Origin: Blepharisma japonicum
Taxonomy: Eukaryota; Ciliophora; Heterotrichea; Heterotrichida; Blepharismidae
Direction: 5' to 3'
DNA length: 38,305 nt
NCBI GenBank assembly: GCA_949751835.1
Contig: CATKHK010000163.1
Coordinates: 1 to 38,305, forward strand
A program made the translations under genes and the position numbers. The notes under the pieces were generated by a model. That model was not told the DNA's origin and ran no database searches. It saw only the letters and a program-made list of their open reading frames with translations. Below, piece by piece: positions 10,535-22,192 of this stretch (position 1 is the stretch's first letter; each line of letters opens with the position of its first letter).

Positions 10535-10819
10535 ATGGTGAGAACTCACTATCCTTCTTATCTCAAGACAGTGCTAAAATCAGGATCCATCGTCAGCTTG
10601 CTCTATTGGGCTATGTGCTTGAACCTAGGCTGGGTACATCATAGAGAACTTGCGAAAAACTCCAGAGTACGAAGACGCTTTATTAAAGCTGGAGGATTTG
10701 ACTCATTTTTGCAAATGAGAGACGAATATCATAAAGAACAAGTCAGACCCAAGTTGGATTTCCAGCCAAATCAGCCTTATGCAAGTCCAGCACCATTGAA
10801 GCCTCAGAAATACTTTTAA
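10535..10819 (+). CDS. Small single-pass membrane protein, 94 aa, unknown
   Basis: ATG lies in the AAAATGG context seen at several starts here. A hydrophobic segment near residues 17-34 (GSIVSLLYWAMCLNLGWV) is followed by a basic stretch (HHRELAKNSRVRRRF), an amphipathic region and a proline-rich tail. Length and layout recall small mitochondrial inner-membrane or respiratory accessory subunits, but no motif proves it. It ends 35 bp from the convergent gene at 10855. Confidence 0.65.
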   Translation: MVRTHYPSYLKTVLKSGSIVSLLYWAMCLNLGWVHHRELAKNSRVRRRFIKAGGFDSFLQMRDEYHKEQVRPKLDFQPNQPYASPAPLKPQKYF

Positions 10820-10854
10820 GGCTAACTATTTAGCTTATTATCATTATTTATAAT

Positions 10855-12045
10855 CTACATAACCTCGCATTGCTTTTTATTTTTCTTTGCACAAGCTTTT
10901 GAAAAGCATGCATAATTACTTTTTCGCTCTGTTGAGATAAACAGCCTTTGCTCATCGTACCGAATAGTAGGGAACGCTGCGGTTTGTTGGACAAGCTTTA
11001 TGTTGGTTCTTTCGATCTCTTTTTTGAGAGCTGCTAGCTTATTGGCAATTAATTTGATTCTTTTTGTGATTACATAAATTTTGTCCTCTGGCATCAATAT
11101 ATTGAAATATACAGAAAATGCAAGCTTTGGAGACTCATAAAGTTCATCATTTAAAACAGTCATTAGCATGTATTTTTGAGGGACCTCTACCTTAAAAGAA
11201 GACTCATAAGATTTTATTTCTAAAACCGAAGTAGGCTCCGTATTGGCTTGAAGTAGATACTGATACACATCGATATAACAAGTGGCCACTGCCGTTTTTG
11301 GCGGCCTAAACTGCCTTGTGGTGTGTTCATACAGCACCACTTCTGCAGCTTTGTCTTTAAACCCGCTTTCTCTGTATATCTCTTACAATTGTATCGCGGC
11401 ATCTCAAATTGCTTTATTTCCCCTAATGTCAACCACATCAGTTTCAGATGACGAATTTCCTACATTTAGCCTCAGCGAGTACCCTTCAAAGCCTTCTTCA
11501 AATGCTGATTTTAAATCAGTGATTTCTACAAAGCTCGCCAACATATAGACAGGCACCAAATCTTCAATGTTTTCGCTCGTCAGCCTAGTGGCGTCATTTA
11601 TTTCTAAAAATGATAAGCTATTATGGTTTAATAGAGTTTCTATATCTCGGTCTTTTAAGTCAGGGTATGGAAGTGTCAGATTCCTATAGACTCCTAAAGC
11701 AGTATCTAATAATCTTTTCTACATAAAGACTACAGTGAGGGGAGCTTCTTTTAGCAACTTCAGGTACCTTTGGTGCCTCCTTACAAGAGTGTCAGAAAAA
11801 ATTTGGAGAAATTGGTTCCTTATTAGCATTTACAATGATTTACTACCAAATTTGTCGCTTGTAACTTTTTCCCAGATGCGCTTGACTTCTGATAGAGCTT
11901 GCTGGCAGTCTTTGTTGTAAAATCACACAGTAAGGTCTGGGAAAGCGATTTTTAGGTCAGATTTGTCCTCTATGTCAGCTTCATTTAAGGATCGATTGTA
12001 CTCTTTCCGCATTTCTTCAAAGAGTTTTTGGGGAAGGTCTTCCAT
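10855..12045 (-). CDS. Unrecognised protein, 381 aa, with three 15-nt introns
   Basis: Four exons (12045-11834, 11818-11734, 11718-11387, 11371-10855) join to 382 codons ending in TAG, with two TGA codons read as Trp (LTVWFYN, KAIWDAA). Each intron is exactly 15 nt, GT...AG, and removes an in-frame TAA or TAG, which makes the model strong. The protein is soluble and mixed helix/strand, with a C-terminal helical stretch (RIKLIANKLAALKKEIERTN) and a final Cys/Lys-rich tail (CFSKACAKKNKKQC). No signal peptide or membrane segment is visible. I do not recognise a family. Its neighbours end 35 bp (gene at 10535) and 36 bp (LITAF gene) away. Confidence 0.82.
11372..11386 (-). other. 15-nt intron 3 of the gene at 10855-12045
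   Basis: On the minus strand it reads GTAAGAGATATACAG. It removes an in-frame TAA, and splicing gives AAIQLESGF. Confidence 0.85.
11719..11733 (-). other. 15-nt intron 2 of the gene at 10855-12045
   Basis: On the minus strand it reads GTAGTCTTTATGTAG. It removes an in-frame TAG, and the join lies between codons (PLT|KRLLD). Confidence 0.8.
11819..11833 (-). other. 15-nt intron 1 of the gene at 10855-12045
   Basis: On the minus strand it reads GTAAATGCTAATAAG. It contains an in-frame TAA, and splicing gives SKSLNQFLQ. Confidence 0.85.
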
Positions 12046-12081
12046 TTTGTGTATATTTTAGTTATATATTTATTGATTATT

Positions 12082-12552
12082 TTATATAGAAAATGTATTT
12101 CTTGAAGGGATTAAAGTTTTTCTGCATTGACTGCATCTTTTTTTGGAAAGCTGAAATGAGGAGTCAATGAGAGGAAAGAGACAGGCCCCAAACCAGCAAC
12201 CCAGCAGGCACATGCTCCCACAATCAAATCAAGCTGCACTTGTAGGGATTGAGGACTCGACAGGCTTGGTATAAGCTTTGCAGTGGTCACATCTTAATTT
12301 GAACAGAACAGCATGATCAACAGTAGGGGTTTTGGTGAGGGTTGTTGCCATTGTGGCTCGTCGCTTATGGCCTATGACAGGGGTAAAATCAGGATTGCTT
12401 GCTTCATCTGCATTGAAGGAGTCTTTTGATCATTGTGTAAACCTTCTCCCTGTGCTTGGCATTGATATTAGTCCTGGCATAGTAAAAGGGAAGTTATCCA
12501 ATTCTGACTCATCTTCAGAACTCTCAAGCAATGGAAGCAACCCTTCATTCAT
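12082..12552 (-). CDS. LITAF-domain (LITAF/CDIP-type) membrane zinc protein
   Basis: 156 residues, two TGA codons read as Trp (Trp41, Trp108). The C-terminal half is a full LITAF domain: CDHC (88-91), a hydrophobic Cys-rich membrane-inserting stretch (about 107-130, AWFDCGSMCLLGCWFGACLF) and a second CxxC (140-143, CSQC), the two pairs forming a zinc site. The order and spacing match LITAF/SIMPLE proteins, which sit monotopically on late endosomes and lysosomes. The N-terminal 80 residues are disordered and acidic. Trp108 lies at the Trp normally found before the hydrophobic stretch. The long plus-strand open frame over the same bases is a shadow. Confidence 0.92.
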
Positions 12553-12664
12553 TTTTACTAATCCAGCATTTCTAACAGATATATTAATTTTACTGTGTTA
12601 TTTTTTCTATTTTAATTAAAATATTATATCTGCTTCATATTTATTCATTTCAAATAATTTTAAA

Positions 12665-14290
<1,626 letters not shown>

Positions 14291-14353
14291 TTATGGTTTA
14301 TTTGAATTATATAATTATTGCAAAATTTATAATATTTTAACTCTTAATTACTT

Positions 14354-15325
14354 TTATAGCTCATTTAACTCAGAATCAGCGCTGTCAAAGCTCACGTCAC
14401 TCATTTCTGAGTCTGACTCAATAAGATCTGGCCTCTGTGGAGGCTTTGGTTCTTTAGGTGGTGGCTTGATTTCTTTCACTTGTGGCTTGTCTACTTTTTG
14501 TGGCTTTGCCGTTTCTTCTTCTTTGTCTGGAAAATCAAATACAGCATCCACTATTACATAAGCATTTCTTTCAAAAAAGTCAATCCATTCCTTTTGTCCT
14601 TTTTCTTTAAGACTTTCAATCCACTGCCAAATATACCCGGGATCGTTTCTTATTTTTGCTCTTAAATCTACAATTGTCGGATCCTTGCTTTTAAGCAGGT
14701 TTTCTAATATTGTCGCATCATCATTTGTGCTGACTGATGGTTGCTCTTCAATTTCTTCAGGCTTTGCATCTTTTGATAGAAATTTTTTTGATTCTTCTAA
14801 ATTACCATCATACTCTTGAAGGGCTTTATAAGCATCTTCAAACTCATAACCTTCTTCCATTAATTTTGCAAGTTTTCAATCCCAATTGCTATCATCTTGT
14901 GTAGAGTTTGGGCTTTTCTCTTGTATATTGCTTTTTGGGCTTGAATTTGGAGTCGACTTTTCTTCTCCATCACTTTCATAATTGCTGTTTGGGCTTTCTT
15001 CATGGTTTATGTTTTCTGCAATTTGAGGTTGGGGTTCAGGATGAGGTTGAGACTCAAGCAGAGGTGGTGCCTGAGGCATGATATCTGGGGCATTATCGCG
15101 AACTATAAGATATTGAACAAAAACCTTTGGAGTGTCAATCAGTCCTGGGAGGTTTAAAATTGTGAGTTCGGGATTAATTTGTTTCCCTTTGTAAACAACT
15201 TTGGCTCGAGCTGTATCAAGACCTTGATTATCCAGATAGGATATTATTTGTTGCAGCAATGGCAGATCATTGTTTATCTCAATATCTGAGAATGTCCTGA
15301 TCCTAGAATCGATTATAATTTTCAT
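14354..15325 (-). CDS. RAD23-like ubiquitin shuttle protein with one UBA domain
   Basis: 323 residues; one TGA (Trp150) lies inside the UBA domain, so it is a single gene. Domains: ubiquitin-like (1-75, with VVYKGKQINPELTILNL as in Ubl folds), a Pro/Ser-rich linker, UBA (about 148-192, LMEEGYEFEDAYKAL), then an XPC-binding/STI1-like segment (about 203-262, LLKSKDPTIVDLRAKIRNDP). The tail is acidic, with Ser-Asp repeats. RAD23 carries polyubiquitinated cargo to the proteasome and, in other eukaryotes, supports XPC in DNA repair. The second UBA that normally ends RAD23 is absent, replaced by the acidic tail. Confidence 0.82.
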
Positions 15326-15365
15326 TTTATAAGAAATATAAAATGACTAAAGAATACTAATTAAG

Positions 15366-16878
15366 TTATATATTAATCCACCCCATTCAATATGAAAACA
15401 GCCCTACTAAGGCTGCGCCTGATATGTATTTTCGGTTCCCACCTGTGCAAAATCTGTATGCATTTACAAATTTCATAACAAAATTCATGCATTTGCTGAC
15501 GCAGTCGATCACTGTTTCCATTTCGGCTGGACTTCTGCCAAATTGGGTGCCAAGCATTTGGCCCATCATATTTTTCATTTCAGGGTTGTTTAGCATGGTT
15601 TGAACCATGTTTGCGTTTATCTGTGGCATGCCAGGGCTTGCTTGTGCTGCTGAGCCAGGCTCTTGAGGGGCTGTAGTAGGGAATCCTCCTGATCCCATCA
15701 TTTGTGACATCATTTTGATGGTTTCAGGGCTCATCATCTTAGTCATATTTTGTATTTGCTCAGACGAAACGTTTAATCCTTGATTCCTCATCATGCTTTC
15801 CATAAATTTTGGATCCATGTTCTTGAGAGTAGACGTCATCCTCTCCAAATCTTCAGGGCTCATGTTTTTTAAAGTTTCCATTCCTTTACTCATCATATCA
15901 CTATTAATATTTGCTGGATGAATTGTAGGATTATTTATAATCGGAGCAGGCTGCTTTGGTGGTTCTTCAGTTTCCTCTTCAATGATAATTTTCTTTTGTG
16001 GAACTTTTTCTTCTTTTTCAGGAATTTTTTCTTCTTTCGGTGGATTTTTCGTTTCTTCTTGTAGAAGTTTTTCATTGAGCTCAATCCCTCGATTTTTTTC
16101 TTTATTACTCAGCTGCCCAGAAGGCTTTGGCTCTTCTTTTTTCACTGTTTCGTCAATTTCTTCGATTTTCGGAGAATTTTTCTTCGGTGGAGCTTCAAGT
16201 GAAGCAGCTCTAACTTCCTCTAATAATTTTGTGACTAATTTTAACATTACTGTTGTCGTCACTTGGTGACAATCTTTTAGCCTCTTCTAGTTTCGCTTTA
16301 GCTTCTTTTAATTCTCCTTTTTTCATTAAAGCCTGCCCATATCTATAATAAGCTTTTGCATTTCCTCCAAAAACTAAAACCTTTTTGCACTGCTCTATTA
16401 TTTGGTTATAATCTTCAAATTTCGCTAAACAGTTGGCTAAATTCATTCTGCAAGAAATTTCTAAGGTTTTTGCTGATTCTGAAAGCGGCTCTTTTTGAAG
16501 CTTCCTTAAAGCTTCTTCATAGCGATCAATGGCTTCTCTGTATTTTCCTTGATTAAAATATGTGTTTCCTTGATTTTTTATTTCTGTTGCTTCAACCACT
16601 GTTGCAGTTGGAGGCTCAGGCTGTGGTGGTGGGGATTGTTGAGGAAATCGACCAGCTGGGACGTTGTTCTTCATGTTTTCCAAGGTAGATTCATCCATTT
16701 TTGACATATTGGCTGCTGCAGTCCTAAAGAGCGATGGATCCATGTTCCCCATCCCAGCCATTGATAGGTATTGTCTGAGCTGGTCGTCAGACATTTTCGA
16801 CATCATGTCAGCGCTTTGCTTCATGTTTGAGCCGTTCATCATGTTTTTGTAAGCTTCGAACTGGGCTGGGTTGAACAT
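15366..16878 (-). CDS. OEP61/TPR7-like ER-membrane TPR co-chaperone
   Basis: Two exons (16878-16251, 16234-15366) give 498 residues. The 16-nt intron joins the TPR half to the C-terminal half. The true end is TAA at 15366, eight codons past an in-frame TGA (Trp). Parts: a Met-rich N-terminal segment (MMSKMSDDQLRQYLSMAG), three TPR repeats (about 88-200, EIKNQGNTYFNQGKYREAIDRY...), a charged Lys/Glu/Pro linker, STI1-like Met-rich repeats (about 310-430, NMSPEDLERMTSTLKNMDP) and a C-terminal hydrophobic anchor (GAALVGLFSYWMGW). This order matches plant OEP61/TPR7, which docks Hsp70 at the ER near the Sec translocon. The role is inferred from that family. Confidence 0.83.
16235..16250 (-). other. 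16-nt intron of the TPR co-chaperone gene
   Basis: On the minus strand it reads GTAATGTTAAAATTAG. Its removal shifts the frame from the TPR exon to the second exon (DDNITKLLEEV). Without it the TPR frame stops soon after. Confidence 0.88.
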
Positions 16879-17143
16879 TTTATTATAATTTTTAGATTTA
16901 ATAGAATTTACTTATTTAGCCAACTGTTTATAATGAGTTACTAAGCCATATCCAAAGACAAATTCAACAAATTGCATTTTAGCTGCAATTTATTCATTTT
17001 TGTCTTTCAATCCTTTCAATTGATTTCCAATAATCAATTTTTTTACCCAGTCCTATATATTTTCAAAATGATCTCAAAAACTTGTAAGCTTCCAACATTC
17101 AAATAAAAATATTTAATTTATATAGCTTAATAAATAATAAAAG

Positions 17144-18211
17144 CTAAATTTCTTCAAATTGATTAGGGACTGGCTGATTTCGAATTCTTTTTATTGAAGA
17201 AGCAAATTTCAGATCTTTTTGCGTTGCTTCGTAGTTCTTAAAAGATGGAGATAAAGTGCAAATCATATAGGTTTTACAGTTCCCTCCTAATGCATTTGAC
17301 AAAATTCTAGTTAACACAGAATCTCTATACCGTATTATTGCGCCTCTACTAGCAGGATTAGCCAATCCTTTCACAACTGTGTGCAGTGCAGCAATAGAAG
17401 TATTGAGTAAGATAACCCATTTCTCAGGAGATACACTTGAAAAAGTTCTTTGAGTTGCAGCAAGGTCTGCAAAAGTAATAAAACTTCTCATTTCTAAAAC
17501 TTTATTTTCTTGAGTAATTCTTTGTTTCAATTCTAATATCAAAATAATATGTGAAACTCCTGCAAGATTATTCATCAGAAATCGGAAGGACCGCTTATTT
17601 GCTAAACCTCCTCTTATCAATACTTGGAATTCATCAGGACTTCTAGCAGGCTGCTTCGAAAGATTTTCGACATAAACTCCATGATCACGATTTTCTCTTA
17701 TTTTCAGCCCATGCTTAGGCCAATTAATTTTAGGGACCAATAAATCATAGATTTCTTCAGCATAAATTTCATACATGCTTATCAATATTTCATTTTCTGG
17801 TAAATTATTTAGCCTTGAAAACAGCTTTTCGCATGTAAAAGGTGCAATTCCTTGGTTATTTCCAATTCCATATATAGAAAACGTCTTACCTGATGCACTC
17901 TGACCATATGAAAAAATGCAGGAATTGTAGCCTTGCAGTAAATTATTTAAAAGTTCGTTACTGTATTCTTCATTTATATCTTCCTGACCTGCAAACTTGC
18001 TGGAAGTTTTCAAACATAACCCATCTTCTCTTTCAACAAAACCATCATGTGACCAGAATGAATTATTAAACAAAAATTGCTCGGATTCAAGACTTTTAGG
18101 ATTTGTAATTATTGTAGATTTACCTTCCATCTCTATGCAGCATTGATTTTCAGCAGATTGAAGCTCAAATCGAATGAATGGTCTAACTCGGACAGAAACA
18201 TTTATATTCAT
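17144..18211 (-). CDS. Divergent, motor-only kinesin
   Basis: 355 residues, ending in TAG. The kinesin fold is clear: NVSVRVRPF at the start, FSYGQSASGKT (P-loop 103-110), EIYAEEIYDLL, YRDSVLTRILSNALGGN (295-311) and a closing LKFASSIKRIRN. The nucleotide switches are degraded. Switch I, normally NxxSSRSH, reads MNNLAGVSH (213-221), and switch II, normally DLAGSE, reads DLAATQ (249-254). No tail, neck coiled coil or cargo domain follows. ATP binding may persist, but hydrolysis or motility is doubtful. It could act as a regulatory or cilia-associated pseudo-motor (inference). The subfamily cannot be assigned. Confidence 0.85.
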   Translation of the reverse strand: MNINVSVRVRPFIRFELQSAENQCCIEMEGKSTIITNPKSLESEQFLFNNSFWSHDGFVEREDGLCLKTSSKFAGQEDINEEYSNELLNNLLQGYNSCIFSYGQSASGKTFSIYGIGNNQGIAPFTCEKLFSRLNNLPENEILISMYEIYAEEIYDLLVPKINWPKHGLKIRENRDHGVYVENLSKQPARSPDEFQVLIRGGLANKRSFRFLMNNLAGVSHIILILELKQRITQENKVLEMRSFITFADLAATQRTFSSVSPEKWVILLNTSIAALHTVVKGLANPASRGAIIRYRDSVLTRILSNALGGNCKTYMICTLSPSFKNYEATQKDLKFASSIKRIRNQPVPNQFEEI

Positions 18212-18502
18212 TTTAACTATCAGATGCTACCAGAAGAAAGAGTATTAGTTAATTCCACTACACCATAAAAACAGAAATTATAATTTGTTTGTGAAATTTG
18301 AAATTTTTCTTATGTTTACAAATTTTTTAAAATTATATTTTTATTTTGCCATATATTTTAAAATACTTTCACAATTTACTCTTATACTTTTCTTTGTCTC
18401 TTATATGAAAGTAGATATAGGCCCAATATATTAATTGAGCTAATAAGCTAACTACTTCTGCTATTGAAAGAGATATAAAGCTAGAGATTCTATTTTACCT
18501 TA

Positions 18503-18622
18503 GACTCAAGACTCTTAGGTTTTTGTAGATGTGCTTTCACAATATATAACAGAATTTATCTACAGACTGCAGCTAATAATGACTGATAGTTTGCCTTGAG
18601 CAGCAATATTTATATTGATTTT
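18503..18622 (-). pseudogene. Remnant of a kinesin 5' end
   Basis: Just upstream of the kinesin gene, 18503-18622 aligns in the same order with the first 130 bases of that gene (18083-18213). Best parts: 18503-18524 against 18083-18104 (about 19 of 22 bases equal, encoding PKSLES in both), and the last stretch around the start codon. The copy has in-frame stops and no intact start. It looks like a decayed tandem duplicate. The rest of the 18212-18655 spacer holds nothing recognisable. Confidence 0.42.
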
Positions 18623-18655
18623 TTATGTAACTTGTTTATTAGCAGCCAATATTTA

Positions 18656-19612
18656 TTAATTAATATCCTCTGAATCATAAAGAACGACATTATATTTTTT
18701 TTGATAAAAATCTGAAAATTTCGTTAATTTTACACTTTCTGCATCCACTAATATTCTATTTGAGCCATTTCCTATGCAAGCAGAATGTATTATTCCTGAA
18801 CTAATTAAAAATTTCATCAGCTCAATTAAAATTAAACATTTTTCTTTTGCACTTTTAAACACATAGATTTCTCTATATTTTTGGCCAAACTCTATACATT
18901 TTTCTAATATAAACCTTGAGTTGTTTTTAAAGTCAAAATTTCTATGAAACATCAAGCAGTTTTCTCCTACTGTAATTATTTTCATAAAACTTTTTATACG
19001 TACCTCTAGCCCAGACCATAATGAGTCATTATAATCAGTTTCAGAATTCTTATAGTCCTTCACAAATTTTTTGAGGTTAAAAAATTCTCTATTTTTCTTT
19101 TTATTCTCTGAGAATTTTAAATATCATTCACAATTTATTGCGTTTTTTGACTCTTGCTGGCAAAAATTCTTACAAGTGTGTTTTTCTTCATCTCCTACGT
19201 GCAATGTAAAATTAGCCCCATATGCACGAAGAGAAACTCTTTGAAATTTACGATGTCTTGTATATGAACTTTTTTGGGCTTGAGTAATAAATCCATCTTC
19301 AAAAGGATAGGAATCAAGAATAAGCAATCTTCCACAGATCTTGCAAATTCGAAAATAAAATAATAATCGACTACCTTTGTAGATTTTATTGAAGAGTCCT
19401 TTAAAAGTAATTATACATGGGTAGTCAAGAGATGGCCTAATTCAAAAAATTTCAGGAAGCATGTTGGAAAATAATCTTTCAATTGCCCAGCTTGTTTTTG
19501 ATGTGTGATAAAAAGTCTTGTTAACATGAGGGATTGAGGATAAAAGTTCAAGTGGAGTTAAGAATGATAAAATGCTGCCAAGCAAGTTATTGTTATACAG
19601 AACTTGATTCAT
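18656..19612 (-). CDS. F-box-type protein with a Cys/His module, paralog of the gene at 35033
   Basis: 318 residues, reading two TGA codons as Trp (EIFWIRP, NCEWYLKF). The N-terminus (LLGSILSFLTPLELLSSIPHVNKTF, cited in parts) has the hydrophobic pattern of an F-box. A central module has CKIC (near residue 88) and later HTCKNFC, a possible zinc site. The C-terminal half is helical (KCLILIELMKFLISSGIIHSA). The gene at 35033-36076 shares the whole layout, with matches such as FSNMLPEIFW/FSNMLSDIIW and the C-terminal IELMKFLISSGII/IELILFLIKNEII. F-box proteins choose substrates for SCF ubiquitin ligases; that role is inferred. Start 19612 was chosen by this alignment. Confidence 0.75.
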
Positions 19613-19710
19613 GATTTGTATTAATAATAAGCCCCATAATATAAATTAATTGAGTGATGAAGCCTACCATTTTATATAAAATAAATATGACAAAATAATA
19701 AGGAAATTGT

Positions 19711-20150
19711 TTATCCAAATCAATATTTAAATGAAATAATGATTATTACATTAAATTGCCTTGCTTCAATAAGCAAGTTATATGCCGGTGCAGGTTGATT
19801 TGATGAAGCTGTTCTTGGATAATTTTTATTGCATATTTTGTCAGGAATTTCCATTGCACACACTTTCAAATAATCTGGGGCATAGAAATAGCTGATATTT
19901 TCCCCCATCTCTAAATCTCTCTTTTTATAGCTAACGATTACATACCGAAAACAACATCATGGTACAGTCTTTGTGCTAGCTCAATAAATTTGGACAATTT
20001 TTCTTTTTTCTTTAAAGTAATACAGCTTATTATACTTTTCACTAAATCTCTACCAAAAGCCTTGCTAACAGTTTGCAGAGAAACCAGCTGGAAAGGATTT
20101 AAGTAAGATAGGATACAGCCTAATAAGTCATAATTATCTAAAACGTTCAT
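19711..20150 (-). CDS. Short F-box-type gene, splice or frame uncertain
   Basis: The start, MNVLDNYDLLGCILSYLNPF, is the same F-box subtype as the genes at 18656 and 35033. The frame meets a stop at 19937. The next clear coding block is in another frame (MGENISYFYAPDYLKVCAM, up to TAA at 19711 through one TGA). A 15-nt GT...AG intron (19931-19945) removes the first stop but leaves the frames unmatched. A 35-nt intron (19911-19945, GTATG...TTTAG) joins them exactly into 134 residues. So either this is an unusually long intron for this genome, or the gene is broken by an indel. Function unknown beyond the F-box. Confidence 0.5.
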
Positions 20151-20271
20151 CTTTATTTTTATATATTAAGACCCCGCCAATTTTATTAATCCATAAAAGA
20201 ACAATTATTTAGAAGAACTATAATACTGATAATGAGACTTTTCTGAGTTTTTTAGAGAACTGTAACATAAA

Positions 20272-21786
20272 ATGGATAACCTCAACAAAAGCCCTTATTC
20301 AACCAAGCTTCAAACTGAAATAGATAAAGCTATTAATTTTATGAGAATCCACAACTTTAGCCACCCCTCAATATCCCAAGCCTGCGAATTCCTTCAAATT
20401 TCTCCAGATGAACTTTACCCAAAAAGTTATCAGGAATTTAATGATGATAGCACTATTTCCGAGTGCCAAAAAATCCGCTATAACCACTTCGAAAACCGTC
20501 GTAAGGCAAAAATAAAAGTCGTTGCTTCATATATAGCAGAAAAAGACCTTTTGCATGAGCATTCTAATCGTGTAGAGACAAGTTCCAGTCATAGTAGTCA
20601 GTTAGATATTTTTCAGAACACAGCTTGTCCTCCCACCAACCAAAAATCAAGACACAGCAAAACCAATGACCCAGAGCTGCCGCTTTATGTCCCAATTTCT
20701 CTAGAAGAAGTGACCAAAAGAAAATTCGATATGGCAAAACATGATGTTTTTCGAAAACTCCAAGTCAAAGAAAACCAAAAGTATATCAGGCAAAAAAGTG
20801 AAGAAAAAATTAAGCAGGCCACTTTAAAAGAGGTAACAAAAGCACAGAAAATCGAAATGGATAAAAAAATCCATGATGAGTTAAGGATGACGAAAATTAT
20901 GAAAATCGAGGAAAAAAGAAAAGGAATTTTGATGAAAAGACACCAGGAATATGAAAAATATGAAAAAGAGGCGCTGTCGAATAACCAGTCATTTAGTAAA
21001 TTAGACACTTTTAATGCTTCTGGAATTTTGAGTAGAAGCCAAATTGCATCGAGGGAAAGAGGGTTGAGTCCTGTTAGGAGAAGTGTGATTGTGGAAAGTA
21101 GATATAATGATGAAGCAGTTGATGAGCAGCTTAAAAAATATACAGACAAAATGGAAAACTCAACAAGGCTGGCAACCCGCTTTCAGGTTGAAAAAGCTGC
21201 ATCTAGCTATATGAGAAGCTTATCTGTAAATAAAGTCTCTGAGTATCGAAAAAGCTTTCAATTGCAGGAAATGGAAAGATTGGATCAAAAATTGCAAAAG
21301 CTGCATAAAAATATTGAAGAGTCTTTGGTAACCTATATCTAGAAAAGAAAATCAGAAATCATTGAAAAAGAGGCAAATAAAAAAGCAAAGAATAAACAAT
21401 TTTGAGAAGAAAAACTGTCTGAGGAGCAGAAAAAACTTGACGAATATTACAGAGCCAGGGAAAATTATTTAGAGCAAAAAGATCAAAAGCGTCAAAAAGC
21501 TGCAAAAGAAGCTAAGGACGCAAGAGCTAAACGAAGCGCTATGCTTACAGAAAAAAATTACTTACGCAAAAAAGATCAAGAAGAAAACATCGAAAAAGTC
21601 AACCAAAAATTCGAACAATTCAAGCAGAAAATTTTTGGAAAACATAAGGAAGCTGAAGAATATTTGCGAAAATTAAAAGCTGTAGACTCACAGATTCCTC
21701 AAATTAAAGTTGAAGCAGAAATGATTTTTAAAATGGAAAGAGAAAATTCCAGCAGAGACAAATCAAATGTAAAAGCAGCAGCTTAA
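20272..21786 (+). CDS. Long coiled-coil protein, 499 aa, with one 15-nt intron
   Basis: Exons 20272-21327 and 21343-21786. The intron removes an in-frame TAG, and the downstream exon has one TGA as Trp (KQFWEEK). The first 60 residues form a small helical domain (INFMRIHNFSHPSISQACEFLQISPDEL, cited as a pattern of alternating hydrophobics), followed by a disordered Ser-rich stretch. From about 150 to the end the protein is a Lys/Glu-rich coiled coil. Such proteins are frequent in ciliate cortex and axonemes, but no family name can be given. Start ATG sits in an AAAATGG context. Confidence 0.82.
21328..21342 (+). other. 15-nt intron of the coiled-coil gene
   Basis: It reads GTAACCTATATCTAG. 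It lies exactly between codons (ESL|KRKSE) and removes an in-frame TAG. Confidence 0.87.
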
Positions 21787-22192
21787 TTAATATTAATTTA
21801 TTTGTAAATGACTTATAACCCCCTACCAGCTTTTGACACGATTTTATCACTTAATCCTAAGTTCATCTATTAGTTATTCCAGTTATATTAACTTTCATGC
21901 AGCAGCTCTGATAAGATTTAAGCTTCAACAGAATTTCTTTAGCTAATTGTACATGTATTAAATTCTGTGATAATATGTTATATACTTTTGATTCAGATAA
22001 TTTTTATTTATATCTTATTGAAAGTCAGGGGAAAATATATTAAAGTGTAACGAATACTTTCAAACGAAAAAAGGCCCAAAATAATTAAATCTGATCATTT
22101 CAATTATTCGTTTTTTAAAATCCCCATATTTACTAATTTCAAAACATTTTATAATTAAAATTCTATTTTTTTTACCTACCAAAAAAATATAA
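21787..22192. other. Intergenic spacer, 406 nt
   Basis: AT-rich and without a convincing frame, repeat or RNA gene. A 63-codon minus-strand frame at 22060-22251 overlaps the start of the next real gene and is taken as chance. Confidence 0.5.

Noticed and set aside
12332-12619. Plus-strand 95-codon frame
   Set aside because: It is the antisense of the LITAF-domain gene, which has clear CxxC and Trp signatures on the minus strand.
20685-21149. Minus-strand 154-codon hydrophobic frame
   Set aside because: Antisense of the coiled-coil gene at 20272-21786; the plus strand has a better start and a supported intron.
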